NCBI GenBank assembly: GCA_963971535.1
Contig: OZ020589.1
Span: 68,239,239 to 68,303,238 of the forward strand
Length of the DNA stretch: 64,000 nt
DNA from: Notolepis coatsorum
Lineage: Eukaryota > Chordata > Actinopteri > Aulopiformes > Paralepididae
Reading direction: 5' to 3'
The notes under the pieces are model-generated. The model saw only the letters and a list, made by a program, of their open reading frames with translations, was not told the origin of the DNA and ran no database searches. The position numbers and the translations under genes were made by a program. Below are positions 38,302 through 50,700 of this stretch, one piece after another. Numbering within the stretch: position 1 is the stretch's first letter; each line of letters begins with the position of its first letter.

Positions 38302-41300
38302 TTACATTTAGTCATTTAGCTGACGCTTTTATCCAAAGAGACTTACAAGTTCTGTACGACAGCTGAGTAACAATGTTCATCAAAGTGTTGCGTGTTACAG
38401 TGTAGGTTAGTTTATTAGGACAAGTGCATGACAGTAAGGTTAGTCACGGTTAGATTTTTAATTTAATTTTTTTTTAATCATTTCAGATAATGGTTGAAGA
38501 AGTGAGTCTTTAGTCGACGGCGAAAGATTGGACGGGATTCGGCTGTCCTAACTGGGATGGGTAGTTCACACACACACACATAAATCGAAGTAAAAAAAAA
38601 AAATTGAATTTTTTCTTTTTGAAAATATTTTTATTTTTATTTATTTTTTATTTTTTACTTCGATTTTTTTTTTAATGTTCGAAGCTTGTGCCATCGAACG
38701 AAGCTTCGAAGCTTCGAAGTATTTAAGACAGCCCTAGTTTCAGGTCTAAGTGTATAAATAAATATAGCAATAGTGTGACCATTTCTCAAACAGAAAATCA
38801 TGTATTTATTTTTTTAAATACAGAAAAATATCAATAAAGTGCTCTGTTGCAGCTGTAATGGCCATGTTTTGTCTGTAAATGTCTGATTAACTTGGAGGGT
38901 GCCAAAGACTTGTTGGATAGCACTTGAGAACAAATGACACATTGTGGTTGTGGTGAGCTTTTGCTCCCAGGGAATACAACAAAGCCATAATTAAGGTAAC
39001 CATCTTCATATTTCCGACATTTTGCCAGTTTTGGTTTAGCCGAACATTTTAGCTTTTTATTATTAACAGCTTCTGTGTCATCATCTTCTGTGTCCAAGAC
39101 TGGGTCAATCTCAGCGGTCGAATTGGTAATGGAAGGTAGTGAATTGGTATTGGTAACTGTAACCTGTTTCGATGGACGAGTCAAAAACTTGTCCATTTTG
39201 TGTGAAAATTCAGCTTTGCGTTTCACGTTGGAAATATTATTCTAGTGAGGTGACGATTGATTATGACATCACATCCTGTCATTCTTTGTTGATGGTCAGC
39301 AATACAATGTTGACGTATAAAACAGCTATATATAAATGTAATCTGCAGAGTGCCTTTTACTGTTTATCTGTTAAATACAGTTTTCATTCATTCATTCACA
39401 TTTTGTATCATAATAATCATAACACAGCAGCTGATACACAGAAGCCTACGAATACATCAAGGCCGGATGAAGTGCTTGAAGAAAGTGAGGCCGGGATCTC
39501 GCATTGACCATTATCTTCTGAGAGAAAGGTCAAGTCAGGCGAGTGAAGCTCAGCGGCAGGATTTAACCCACAGTCCACCGAGCATCAGTACCCCGGCTGA
39601 AAGTAATTCAAGCACATCAGAGAACTTGGAACCAAGTCACTTGCAATCTTTGGAGCTGCAAAATGACCATCGAGGGGTAAAAGCAGAGGGGGGCACACCT
39701 GGGACGCCAGGTGTTGCCGTTGAGCCCTTCGGAGGTGTCGTGGGCCTGTCAACGAAACACCAATGAAGGAGGGTGCCCACCTGAAGACCCCAGTGAAGCT
39801 TTTACCACTACCCCATTCAAAAAAGTGCTGATTATCTAAGGGATTGTAATATCTAGTCCTATAAGCTCAACTGATAAACTGGAGAAATCCAGTGACTGCT
39901 GTGAAAGTGCAGCTGACAACAAGGGAAAGACCATGTGACTGCTTGGAAAGACAGCTGACAGGAAGGAAAGACCCCAACGGGGCTGTCATGGACTAGCTAT
40001 CCATGATGGCAGGCTCCGTCGCTTAATTAAGTGCACAAAAGCCACCCCTCATTGCTACGAAAAGTCTAAAGAGAAAAACACCCCTAGAGTCTGCGAGAGC
40101 GGGGGCGGAAGATGACTCATCGGCTGACCACCCGGTAACTGACCCTGGAACGACGACGAACCAGATAATCGGCACATCAACTGAAGGACAGGAGCACAGA
40201 GTATGTAGCTGTGGCTGGTCCAAGGTAACATCCATCAGAAGCCTACGAATACATCAAGGCCGGATGAAGTGCTTGAAGAAAGTGAGGCCGGGATCTCGCA
40301 TTGACCATTATCTTCCGAGAGAAAGGTCAAGTCAGGCGAGTGAAGCTCAGCGGCAGGATTTAACCCACAGTCCACCGAGCATCAGTACCCCGGCTGAAAG
40401 TAATTCAAGCACATCAGAGAACTTGGAACCAAGTCACTTGCAATCTTTGGAGCTGCAAAATGACCATCGAGGGGTAAAAGCAGAGGGGGGCACACCTGGG
40501 ACGCCAGGTGTTGCCGTTGAGCCCTTCGGAGGTGTCGTGGGCCTGTCAACGAAACACCAATGAAGGAGGGTGCCCACCTGAAGACCCCAGTGAAGCTTTT
40601 ACCACTACCCCATTCAAAAAAGTGCTGATTATCTAAGGGATTGTAATATCTAGTCCTATAAGCTCAACTTGGTCTGCACTTGGCGAGTAGCCCATCACCG
40701 TTTTCAGAAGCTGTGTGATCCGGTCTTGAACTTTCCATAACGTGTCTCGATAAATCCATTTGATTAGATCCAGCACTGAATGCATTTAGTGATTATTATG
40801 TTCTATATGCGGCGCATGGACGGACCAGAGAAATAGATGCAGTGTGGAGCTTGTGAAGAGAGAAATACAAGTAAAAACGAATTTCTCTCTCACATGTTCA
40901 GCTTTTTATAAATATGCTCTTGGTCAGAAGGCTCTACTGGAAGCTGCACGGTCCAGTCATAAATATAAATTCCTCAAGCACTAAGGTGCTCTCCATGGTG
41001 CTGAAACTTTCAGAGGCACATTTCTATGTTCGAGACGCAAATCGCGCAATATATCTATGATTATCACGACAGCCGCTTTGTATTTCCTTGTTTATGGACC
41101 AGAGCGGGCTCTGTAACGGAGATAGGACCCGTGATGTGACGTCACACGAATGCGACTGCTCTGGAAATGCGTTGGAAAATCTGTTGGTAAAAGCAATGAC
41201 GCCTGCCGCGGACGTTAAGTTGGTGATGTTTCTATAATAACTTTACGAAACGTGTGAAGACATTTTGATCGATTTCTTTTTTAGTTCATGTTATTAGATT

Positions 41301-41719
41301 AGGCAATTATTGTATACACATGAAGCACTAGATAGACTATTTGTTTAGTTAAATAGTTGTCATTCTATATTCTTAAAGAAACATTCCCATCAGGCATCTC
41401 GCGGCACCCCTGTGTGCCGCGGAACCCCTGTTGAGAACCGCTGCTTTAGACCATATTTTAGTATGAATATGTTAATGAAAAAGTAGAACGTTGCTACATC
41501 CTAAACGATAGATACTTGACATTGAATGGGCCATAGTAATGTCAATTTAGCAACACAATTTAAAAAGTTATAGCCCTGCAAAGAAGGGGAACATCTCCAT
41601 AGACTTATAGTGGTGGCAGAGAGTGGATTAAGATCAGAATAATCCCTGGCAGATAAAGGGTTAATTACAGAAAATTGAGAAATTAATTAGTAAAAAAAAA
41701 AAATTATCTATTGACAGCA

Positions 41720-41755
<36 letters not shown>

Positions 41756-44700
41756 AAATACCTCATATATATTATATATACAAAAACGGAGTACAAAATG
41801 TACTTTCGTTTTTGTGCTAACTGAAGAGATATTAGAATGTATATGAATCAATAGGAAAAACGAATTCTTTAATTCGTCAAACAGCAATCTCTATGCAAAA
41901 GAGCCCCTTTTGGTATTGTGCTTTGTTTACATTTTTAGTTTTTGTCTGATGTTGTGTGTTGGAGTTGAGATAGGGTTTGCTACTGCTGGCCACACCTCTG
42001 GCTCTGCCAAAAGAGGTCTGGAGAAATCCACAGTAAAATGTTAGCGAAGCTACTGAACCTCAACCAAAACTAAAAAAGGAAAACAAAGTGCAACACCAAG
42101 AGAGGCTTTTTTGCCTAGAGGTCACTGTTTGATGGTATTTCAGATTCTACCTTAACTCATTCATGGCCAATCACGTACTATTACGTGTTTGCTCCCCTCG
42201 AACTGCTGAGCGCCAAAAACGTAATATTACGTTTTTAGATCGTTTTTCTTTTTAATATCCTATACACTCTCACGGACCTCTGTGTTACCATTGGAACTCA
42301 TTCTGAGACCTCGAGAGTGCAATGCCGGCCGAATCCTGCTAGGTGGCAATATGGCCTACCCTTTGAAACCTTATTTCACACTGTGTTACATCTTATATGA
42401 TCCGGGTGGACAATTTGGATTCGGGCAAGTGAAACGGTTCATTCGAGCAACTTGGAACGCTTGGAACACACTCAATGCATATTTTGTGCCATTTCATGTC
42501 AGGGACATCAATACTGGAAATTATGATCAGATTATTGGAATATTCATGTTGGGATACCTCCTAGTAAAGGTAAGGACTATATGACATCAATCCTACTTTG
42601 ATCCAACAATGATTTCATATTGATCGCAACGATCATATGCAGGGAACAAAATAAGTACCAGCCAACCGCCAATGGCTGGTAAAAAATCTGCCTGGCTGGT
42701 AGTTTTTTAAATCTACCAGCCAAATGGCTGGTAAGTCAAAAAGTTAAGTTTGTTCCCTGAGAGCAGAGCTACACAGCAGTGCGCCTATTTTGCGAGCCGA
42801 AATAAGTCTGAGGTTTTTTCTTCTTCTCACAACGGGTCAAATGCATCTAACATGCATTGCATCGTCGCCATTCCTTTATGCCCACATCGCCCGAAATGAA
42901 CGTTATGTTAGCGTAAGCTAACAAGCTAATCCTGATCAGCGGCAGAGCCATAGAGAACAGCAGACAGTGTGGACTGGGGAAAGGGAAATGGGGGGGGGGG
43001 GGGGGCACTCTCCCTTTCTCTGTGTGTGTGCGTGCGTTTGGAAAGACGATGAAGTCACTAGTCAGGACTCAGGAGAGGAGTATATTGTAGTAAACTGAGG
43101 ATTACTGAGGATGCACAGATAATGTTGATATTCAAATATAAAAAGGTTTCGAGAGGAGTGGAAGTTTGAAGACAGACTAGACTACAATATGATGCAGGGG
43201 TGGTGAGTTGAAACAGTGTGTGTGTCCCCGACCCCACTTCTATGTTTCAATAAATTATTTGCATTTAAAACTATTAACGCTGACTCATTCCTTCAGTCCA
43301 CTCAAAATTATGCTAATATTCCTTATGTTGTTTATGATATTAATTGAAAATAGCATATGAGAGTATTATATAGTAATAATAACACATGGCGATATACTAA
43401 AAAGCTATTTAAAATTTTTGGCTGGTAAAAAATCTGCCTGGCTGGTAGTTTTTCAAATCTACCAGCCAAATGGCTGGTAAGTCAAAAAGTAAATTTTGTT
43501 CCCTGATCATATGTATTATGTAACATACTCCAAAACGTATGCCGTTGCGGACGATCAGAGCATAAAAAAACGTAATAGTTTTTATTTTATTTTTTTAACT
43601 ACTGTATATTTGTGTTACAAATTGTGCTCACCGATATGAACATAGGCCTCTTTACTTACTTAAAAAAAGGAAACATCAAGAAATAGCACTATCTCTCTCC
43701 CAGTATGGTCTGCCAGGCTGCAGCTAGATACTAGTTCTCCCAGTATGGTCTACCGGGCTGCAGCTGGATACTATTGTCTCAACCAGAGCTCTCAACCAAT
43801 GACATTTTGATTGACAGTCGATTCTGCCAATTACGTCACACACCGCTTGCACCCGCCTCTGCTGTTACCACCAATCGGCAAGCGCGTATACATTTTTTAC
43901 TTCCGCTTTTGTCCGCCATTGATTTTGACGGGTGCTCTACAACAACAACAACGTTACATCCCCGCGGCCGACGTTTAGCTTTTAGCTCCGCAGGATGACT
44001 AAATGAGGCATAATGATTTTACTGCAACGAATGTTATAATAAAACAAAGCCTTTCTATACATGTGTCTGATTGAAAACTTTATTAACAGATTGCAGAATG
44101 GGTACAACTCAGTACGGGCTCTGAGCAACGGAAGGAACTGAGCTATGAATTGAGTGCTATGCTTGCTACGTGCTATGTTCGGGTAAATAATATGCTGATG
44201 TTATTGAACGTGTAACACTAAAACTATATAACGTTAATGCCACAAAACGAATGCATTTGTTAATCATAAGTAGTAACTTTGATGCAGTAGCTTGTGTGTG
44301 TGTGGGCCGGGGTCGCGTGTAGCTTATTCCCAGCGGAAGAGTGCGTCGCGTTTCTCTGATTGGCCATGACGCCCATGTGACCGCGGCAGCGCGAGAGAGC
44401 GGCAGTGCGGAAATAGGCTGCATCCTCCACGTCAAGAAAGACAGACAGGCATTCTCTGTGACAAACCCTAACCTTAACCAACTCCGAAATAATGCCCAAC
44501 CTTAACCCTCCCTAACCTTAACTTAACCCTAACCTTAAAGGTCAACCTCCACGTTGTATTTTTGTTCAATAAACAATCTGGACTAGGCCAACAGTGGAGA
44601 AGGGGAAAAAAAGTATTGAAATTGACCCAGTTTTAGTGTTTTTATCAAACATTTTGTCTGCCCAACACAATCACCACGCACGTGCATATTTTAATCAATT

Positions 44701-47700
44701 GTTCATAACGTGCGTGTGTAATCGTCACAACAGGTGCAGGACAACAGGGGGCTCACCAGGGGGCGCTGAGAGTCACACAGCTAGCGGCAGGCAGAGAGCC
44801 TTGCTACCATAGATATATGCTTGCTACTACTAGCCGAATGCAAATGTATCTGTTTCACCTCACTATTGCTCCGTGATTATAGCCATCCATCCATCTCTAA
44901 AGCTAACCACTATTTGTAAAAGCCACAACCACGTTACCATATTTGTAATAATGTAAATCATTGTGTCGTTGTACACATATTGTGTTTATAACGTTAGTAG
45001 ATAACATAGCTTAGCTTGGTAGCTATTGTGCTAACAACATATCCCGACATCCGGCTCGCTGGCCGGCATGAACGGCCGACCCAAAATGGTTCTCTCCTCT
45101 CTGTACACCCCGACCCGTCCCCACGGGTGCCCTGCCGGGGGGGCCCATGGACGCGACGGCGGCGGCAGCCGCAGGGCGCCCGAGCCCGCAAAGGCTAGCG
45201 TTACACGATAGCTATGAGCTAACTAGCGCTGCGGGCTCCGGCGCCCCGCGGCCGCCGCCGAGTCCACAAGCTCCTCCGCGGGGACGGGGGCACACAAAGA
45301 GGAGAGAACCACCCGCAGGGACGGCGGGCTATTAGGCTAACATCAGTGAGTGTAGTGGTCCCGACTGCGTGTAGCAGGGACGGCGGAGATATAGGCTAAC
45401 TGTGATGCACCGAGTGAGCCACCATTGATCTAGTACTATGACCCGGACGGACATAAGGCATACGTTTCCTGGAGTGACGTCACGGCCGTGCTAGGTGGTA
45501 GCGTCTGATAAGCTTTTAGATTCGGCTCATTAATATGCACCTGTTGTCCTGTTGACCTGTTGTGACGTCGGCGTTTGATAAGCTTTTTTGATTCGCGCGT
45601 GCATGTTATTCGTGCGTGGACCTTTTTAACTCTTTCAGAGTGGCATTTCCGGTGTCAAATGGAAAAAAATAAATAATGAAATTATATACCAATGATGTAA
45701 ACTACCCATAATTGATCAGTAGGGTTTAACCTAGAGGTTGGGCTTTAACCAACTCCGAAATAATGCCTAACCTTAACTTAACCCTAACCTTAACCAACTC
45801 CGAAAGAATGCCTAACCTCAACCCTCCCTAACCTTAACCAACTCCGAAAGAATGCCTAACCTTAACCCTCCCTAACCTTAACCAACTCCGAAAGAATGCC
45901 TAAACTTAACCGAGATGATAAACGTAAAAAAGAAAAAAAAAGAAAATTGAAGTGATTCGAACTTGTGACCGCAGGCTCCACAGCACGGCGGCATACCAGT
46001 TGAGCTAAGCGTCGAATGAAAAACATCTGGGATTACGGCTACATAATGCCGCAAGCTCTGCTGCTCCGCTCCGCGGCAGAGCTCCGCTGCCAATCAGGGA
46101 AAACGCGGAAGCACTCGGCAGCATTCTTCCGCTGGGAATAAAGAATAGGCCGGGGGCGGCGTTGTGCAGGTCGCGACGCGACTGAACTTTTTTTTGCCAT
46201 TTGACGCGACACAAATTGACGGATATTTATCGGCTACTGCCATCGGCACATTCGAGCTTATCGGCCGATAGGCCGATTGCAGTCAACAAGGCACTTATCG
46301 GCCGATACCGATACCCGACCGATACATCGGTGCACCCCTACATGAAAACATTTACTATTTTTTACATGTTGGAGAGATAGTGACTGTCAAATGAGCCATA
46401 GTATTGTCTCCATAGCTATAATATAGAATATAGATATAGCTCTGCAAACATTGTGACGCATCGTGAAAATAGGCAATGGAAAGCTGGCCCATTGACTACA
46501 GGATGAGGATAATAGCTGGCGCTCAAAGTGTTAACACATTGAGTGCCACGCCCCTTCCGGGAAGTGACCTGGCCTTGCCGTCCATTAACCCAATGTAAAC
46601 GTAGTTGTACTTTGTAGACCTAAACCTATATTTTATAGCAGGGGTCGGCAACCCTAGGCACGCGTGCCTGCATAGGCACGCGGGGGCATTTGCATAGGCA
46701 CAGGGGGCAGCAGTTAAAAAAAAATAATAAAAAATGTAATATTATAGTGAAAAATGTTGCACTGTTGTCGCATTTATCTTGTTGAAATCCTCCCACAGGT
46801 TCTTTTTACTACCACATATTTAATTGAGACCCTTTATTTGTTTATTATTTCAATTTAGCTGGAAATACATTGCTACATCATTCAGTAACATTTGCAGAGC
46901 CTTATAACAAAAACATTATTATGGTCACCATTGTGACCAGTGGGATTAATCAACAAATTGTATTATTTATTTTTCTATTTCATTGAACATTGCACATGTT
47001 AAAAGCCATTTTTTTACTCAAAATGTGAGTATTACCAAGTCAACTTGTGTTCTTAAAACAATGACAATAAACAGTTTTATTAGGTTGAAATAATGTGGTT
47101 GTGTACTTATTTTTCTGTTAACTTATTATGGATTGAAAACTGAAAACCTCAATGCACAGTAACTGAACTCAATATTTTTAAGTTCTGGTAACTTATTGTT
47201 ATATATTTTTTTTACAGTGTAGTCTTGCGATCAATCAAAACTTATTTACACGATATACCTCACATTCACCCTCCATTCACATCCTGGTGTTCTCCATTAG
47301 GCCTGTAGGTGGAGCTATGACAGCACACGTACAGTACACACACCAATGGTGTGTGATGTGTCCAAAAATGAATGGGCAAATGTGAGTGAAATGGTCGCAC
47401 TGTATGCAGCTGTTTGTCTGCATTGCATTCCCCACCCCCCCAACTCAGATTTAGGGTTGATACAACCATCATAATAATATTGTTAATAATAACAATAACA
47501 ATAATGATGTAATAATGTAAAAATTATCATTAAAAAGACCCGATTATGAGAAAAAAATATTACGATACATGGAATATTGTTGAGGCACACTAGTTACAAC
47601 TATATTTCAAACAGGCACTCCATGTCAAAAAGGTTGCTGACCCCTGTTTTATAGTATAGCTATGGGTCTAATAACGCCGTCGAGTCTAATTGAGCTGCTT

Positions 47701-50700
47701 CTGGTCAACATGCAAAAAAATGATTATTTTTTCATCCATACATTTCCGTTTTATACCGTTTTGAATATGAACATAGTCCGGCCGCTTCTGAGCAATTCCA
47801 GGGAAAAGACACGAAAACTGCTTTTTTGTGTAATTCAATAAACACGTCATTTTTCGCCTGATTATCGGATCTTCCTGAAATCAACACTAGATCATCACTA
47901 TTATCCTTTGTCGTGCACGCATGCAATGTGATTTAGATACATAAAACACATATAGCTTAAATCGCAGTAGAAATAAATATCAGATCAACGCAAGCTTTCA
48001 TATATGGTGTCCTTACCTTGTCTCTGAAGTAATGCAAAAAAAAGAATCCAATAACCTCATCGCCATTCCAGTTATCCACAGCGATCCTGCCTCCGACGTT
48101 GTTGGACATTGCACTTCAACGGGCGGGCGGGGTCAGTAGTCCAAACCATCCCTACAAGCGTGTGTTTTGCTGGAGTGTTTAGGACCCGCCCCCATGCCGC
48201 AGCTCGGTAGAGAAAATAAACTAACCCGTTTATAACGCGGTGCAATAATGCCGGAAGGCGTTAAGAGGGCGGTATAATACCGTCTGCCAGCTCAGACACA
48301 CTCAGAACAGTATGCACAAGGTGCCCCGCTGAATTATGAATGGCAATAGATAATAAAAGAAATACCGTGACAGAAACGTAGATCTACGTTTCCGGCACTC
48401 AACGATCGGGCGACAGAAACGTAGATCTATGTGACAGTCAATGTGTTAAGGCGAGACACGGCAAGTGAAAACATTTGAGATTTTGTGCTAGTTTGCTTCC
48501 ATAACATGTCTTCCTTCAGACTAGTGGAAAGGAAACGTTCAAAATACATATTTAAATGTTTATTTTACTACACTTTGTCATGCTGCGCTTGTAGATTTAG
48601 CCTAAATTCAGCGTGGTCGCTCTCTGCCCAATATCATATGAGGCACCGTTGTAGGGGGGCCACAAACAACAAGCTCTCATTGGCTGGTGCAGATTTCTGA
48701 CAATGTGATTGGTTCAGATGCATCACATGTTCTGACATTCCTGACATAGCTTTTCTCCACGGGACCTGTCAAAAAGCGGAAAGTGTGTGTAAATGCCTCA
48801 CAGAAAAGATGACAACAGTTGTCACTTGCAAGAAGATGTAAGGGAAATGAAAATACTGAAGCAGAAGATGAAATGCCTTCACAAAGTGCACTTGGAAAGC
48901 AGGAGTGTTTGGACAGCGAGGCAGTGGCTGATAGTTCATGTAGCGCGTTTTGAATGAACTGATCGTGGGTTGATATGTCCTAATTGTGCAGATCCAAATT
49001 ATCATTGATCCGCAGAATCAGGGGTTCTGTAGCGGTTTGCTTCTTGAGTGCAAAATATACGGTACCGCAAAACGTATCAGAAACACAACAAAGGTGGGTG
49101 ACTGAGTGGCGCAGTGGGCAAGGCGCTCGCCACTAACGCAGGAGATGCTGGTATCGAGCCCAGCTCTCTGCGTTGCTACCGGCTTGGCCGGTCGTTCATA
49201 TTAACGCAATTGGCAGTGTTAGAGAGTGGGAAAGCCGGTGGCTGGGGATTGGACATTGTGGACAGCGACTCCTACAGGTCGGTTGGTGCGCCTGTACAGC
49301 AGAATCAGGAAGTATCAGGGGCAGCGTGAGCCTCCCACGCGGTACACCTCGCCACGCTGTTCAGGTGAAAAGATGCAACAGCTGATTCCTCGTGTACCGG
49401 AGGGGACATGTGATGCAAGGCTTGGTCCTCACTGCAGCCGACCAGTGGGAGGCATAGTCTAGCAACGTTCGAGACAGGGGAGGGGAGAATTGAAGGGAGA
49501 ATTGGCGAGGCGAAATTGGGATGGGAGAAAAATTGAAAAATAGGGAGAAAAAGTAGATACAAAAAAAATAAACAACAAAAGCGTACAATTATGTTGAATT
49601 GGAAGATACATAAACCAAATAGTTTTTGCATTGACACCTGAATGAAAGATTTCATGGACCTATTGACAATGGAACGAGCAGCCTCAACACTGGCTGAATA
49701 TGACCATGGAGAGGACGGTCCCTGGATCTTTATAAGGACATGTCTGGAGAATAGACTATATGACTGAATGTAGAAGTGTTTGATCTGCACCCCCCCTCCC
49801 CCATTTGTTAGTGTGTTTTGTTTTGTCTGTATTGTACTATGTTTGTGTTTTGTTTCGTCTGTATTGTACTGTATTTATGTTGAGCCGTTTTGTGTTTCAA
49901 ACTATTAACACATTCGGGGCCATTGGGATTAGACGGGGCCCTCTATACGGCCAGCATATCATAACAACCTTTCATTGTGCGTGAGGCTGTTTGTAGAGCT
50001 AAATCTATACTTTATATTACTGCTATCTGTCCATTCTCATTGTCAATTGATACTATAAACCGTCCCTTCAATATGCTTTAAATAAATAATTTATTCATCA
50101 ATGCGTTCCCATTTTATAGCGTCTTGAATATGAACGTTATAGCAGAATGTTCTGGGGTATTTCCTGGAACGCGAGATATAGGGTGCTAAGCTAATAACGT
50201 TCAATCGAATGGCGTTTCGGCTATAGACAAGCTAGTTAAAACTCAAAATGCATATGGTTGGCATCATGGTCCACCATGAATGCATGAAAGGGGGGGGGGG
50301 GGAGGGGGACGTTGTTTCTGATTATTGATTACCAATAACGGCATTAGCCTCATTCGCTGACCGGGTGGCCCGACCAAGCTGAAATTGACGTCAAATCGCT
50401 CTTACCTGTGGCCGGTTGGACTGCAAAAAGGATTTCCCAGTTATCGATCGCCATCTGGTAGATCCATATGTCCATTGGCTGATGCTATATTCCTTTACTG
50501 CATACTGAATTCAGCGTCCCAAAAACTATTCCAGGCGATCGGCTACACGCATAGCTTTAGGCTAACAGAAAAGTCCATTCATAAATTTTTTTTTTTAAAC
50601 ACCGGTCTGTAACAGGGAACACTGCATTATCGAGACAGAGCCCCTACTAGGATCTGGCCGGTAATGCACTTTTCCGAATTCCAAGAGTAGGGTAAATCTG

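Larger units (their letters stand above)
35707..38573 (+). repeat. tandemly duplicated fish repeat, first copy split by hAT
   Basis: Copy 1 (35707-35884 plus 38153-38258) and copy 2 (38305-38573) both start ACATTTAGTCATTTAGCTGA and end AACTGGGATGGGTAGTTC; CA microsatellites precede each. Copy 2 lacks about 28 bp. The GCTGACGCTTTTATCCAAAG core is a motif I know as widespread in teleost genomes. The hAT element 35885-38144 sits inside copy 1. Confidence 0.8.
34013..38744. mobile_element. hAT element with TAGGGCTGACCTTCGAA ends
   Basis: Element 34021-38736 starts TAGGGCTGACCTTCGAAGC and ends ATTTAAGACAGCCCTA, flanked by octamer GTTTCAGG (34013-34020 and 38737-38744). Both ends carry TTCGAAGCTTCG palindromic motifs. 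Its own length is about 1.5 kb after removing two nested hAT elements. The same end recurs at 63643. Confidence 0.9.
33790..41451. mobile_element. hAT element with CAGGGGTTCTCAACC ends, autonomous remnant
   Basis: Element 33798-41443, ends CAGGGGTTCTCAACCTTTC and GGTTGAG...-type GAACCCCTGTTGAGAACCG, flanked by octamer CTTTAGAC (33790-33797 and 41444-41451). After removal of the nested hAT (34021-38736) about 2.9 kb remain. It contains a BED-finger transposase exon (38831-39196, minus strand) and an unrelated duplicated open frame at 39440-40668. Confidence 0.9.
32177..41664 (-). mobile_element. TTAA-flanked repeat, family A, copy 3, deeply nested
   Basis: TTAA at 32177-32180 and 41661-41664. 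Removing hAT elements 32733-33603 and 33798-41443 (each with 8 bp) from 9480 bp leaves 947 bp. The left end CCCTTTTCTCGCC is followed by palindromes AACGTGTTACCACGTC (32197-32212) and GACGCCGTAAGGCGTC (32240-32255), then a CTCF-like site (32356-32373). The poly-C tract is at 33610-33620. Confidence 0.88.
43568..46341. mobile_element. probable hAT element, right end CGGTGCACCCCTA
   Basis: The right end is clear: CCGATACCCGACCGATACATC then GGTGCACCCCTA, followed by CATGAAAA. A similar octamer CATAAAAA precedes 43568 but the left terminus is not the expected inverted repeat. Interior 43800-44090 resembles the LTR-embedded hAT element (17400-17700). Also inside are TTAACC-rich stretches, a GC-rich island and a tRNA-like segment. 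Confidence 0.5.
42152..46534 (+). mobile_element. TTAA-flanked repeat, family C, with two inserts
   Basis: TTAA at 42152-42155 (CTCATTCATGGCC) and 46531-46534 (GGCGCTCAAAGTG). Left-end palindromes ACGTACTATTACGT (42173-42186) and ACGTAATATTACGT (42219-42232). A conserved core precedes GTAAGG at 42570-42575, 415 bp from the left TTAA. Inserts are the hAT at 42640-43505 and a second one ending at about 46341. The net length would be about 0.72 kb. Confidence 0.7.

Noticed and set aside
45147-45335. Ala/Pro-rich frame starting at an ATG in the CpG island
   Set aside because: Short, low-complexity and with competing frames on the other strand; GC-rich DNA gives such frames by chance.
44440-45910. 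True telomeric end
   Set aside because: Units are degenerate, interrupted by ACTCCGAAA blocks and flanked on both sides by intron sequence.
45950-46016. Functional tRNA gene on the minus strand
   Set aside because: No convincing acceptor stem can be formed by eye; better seen as a SINE head or pseudogene.
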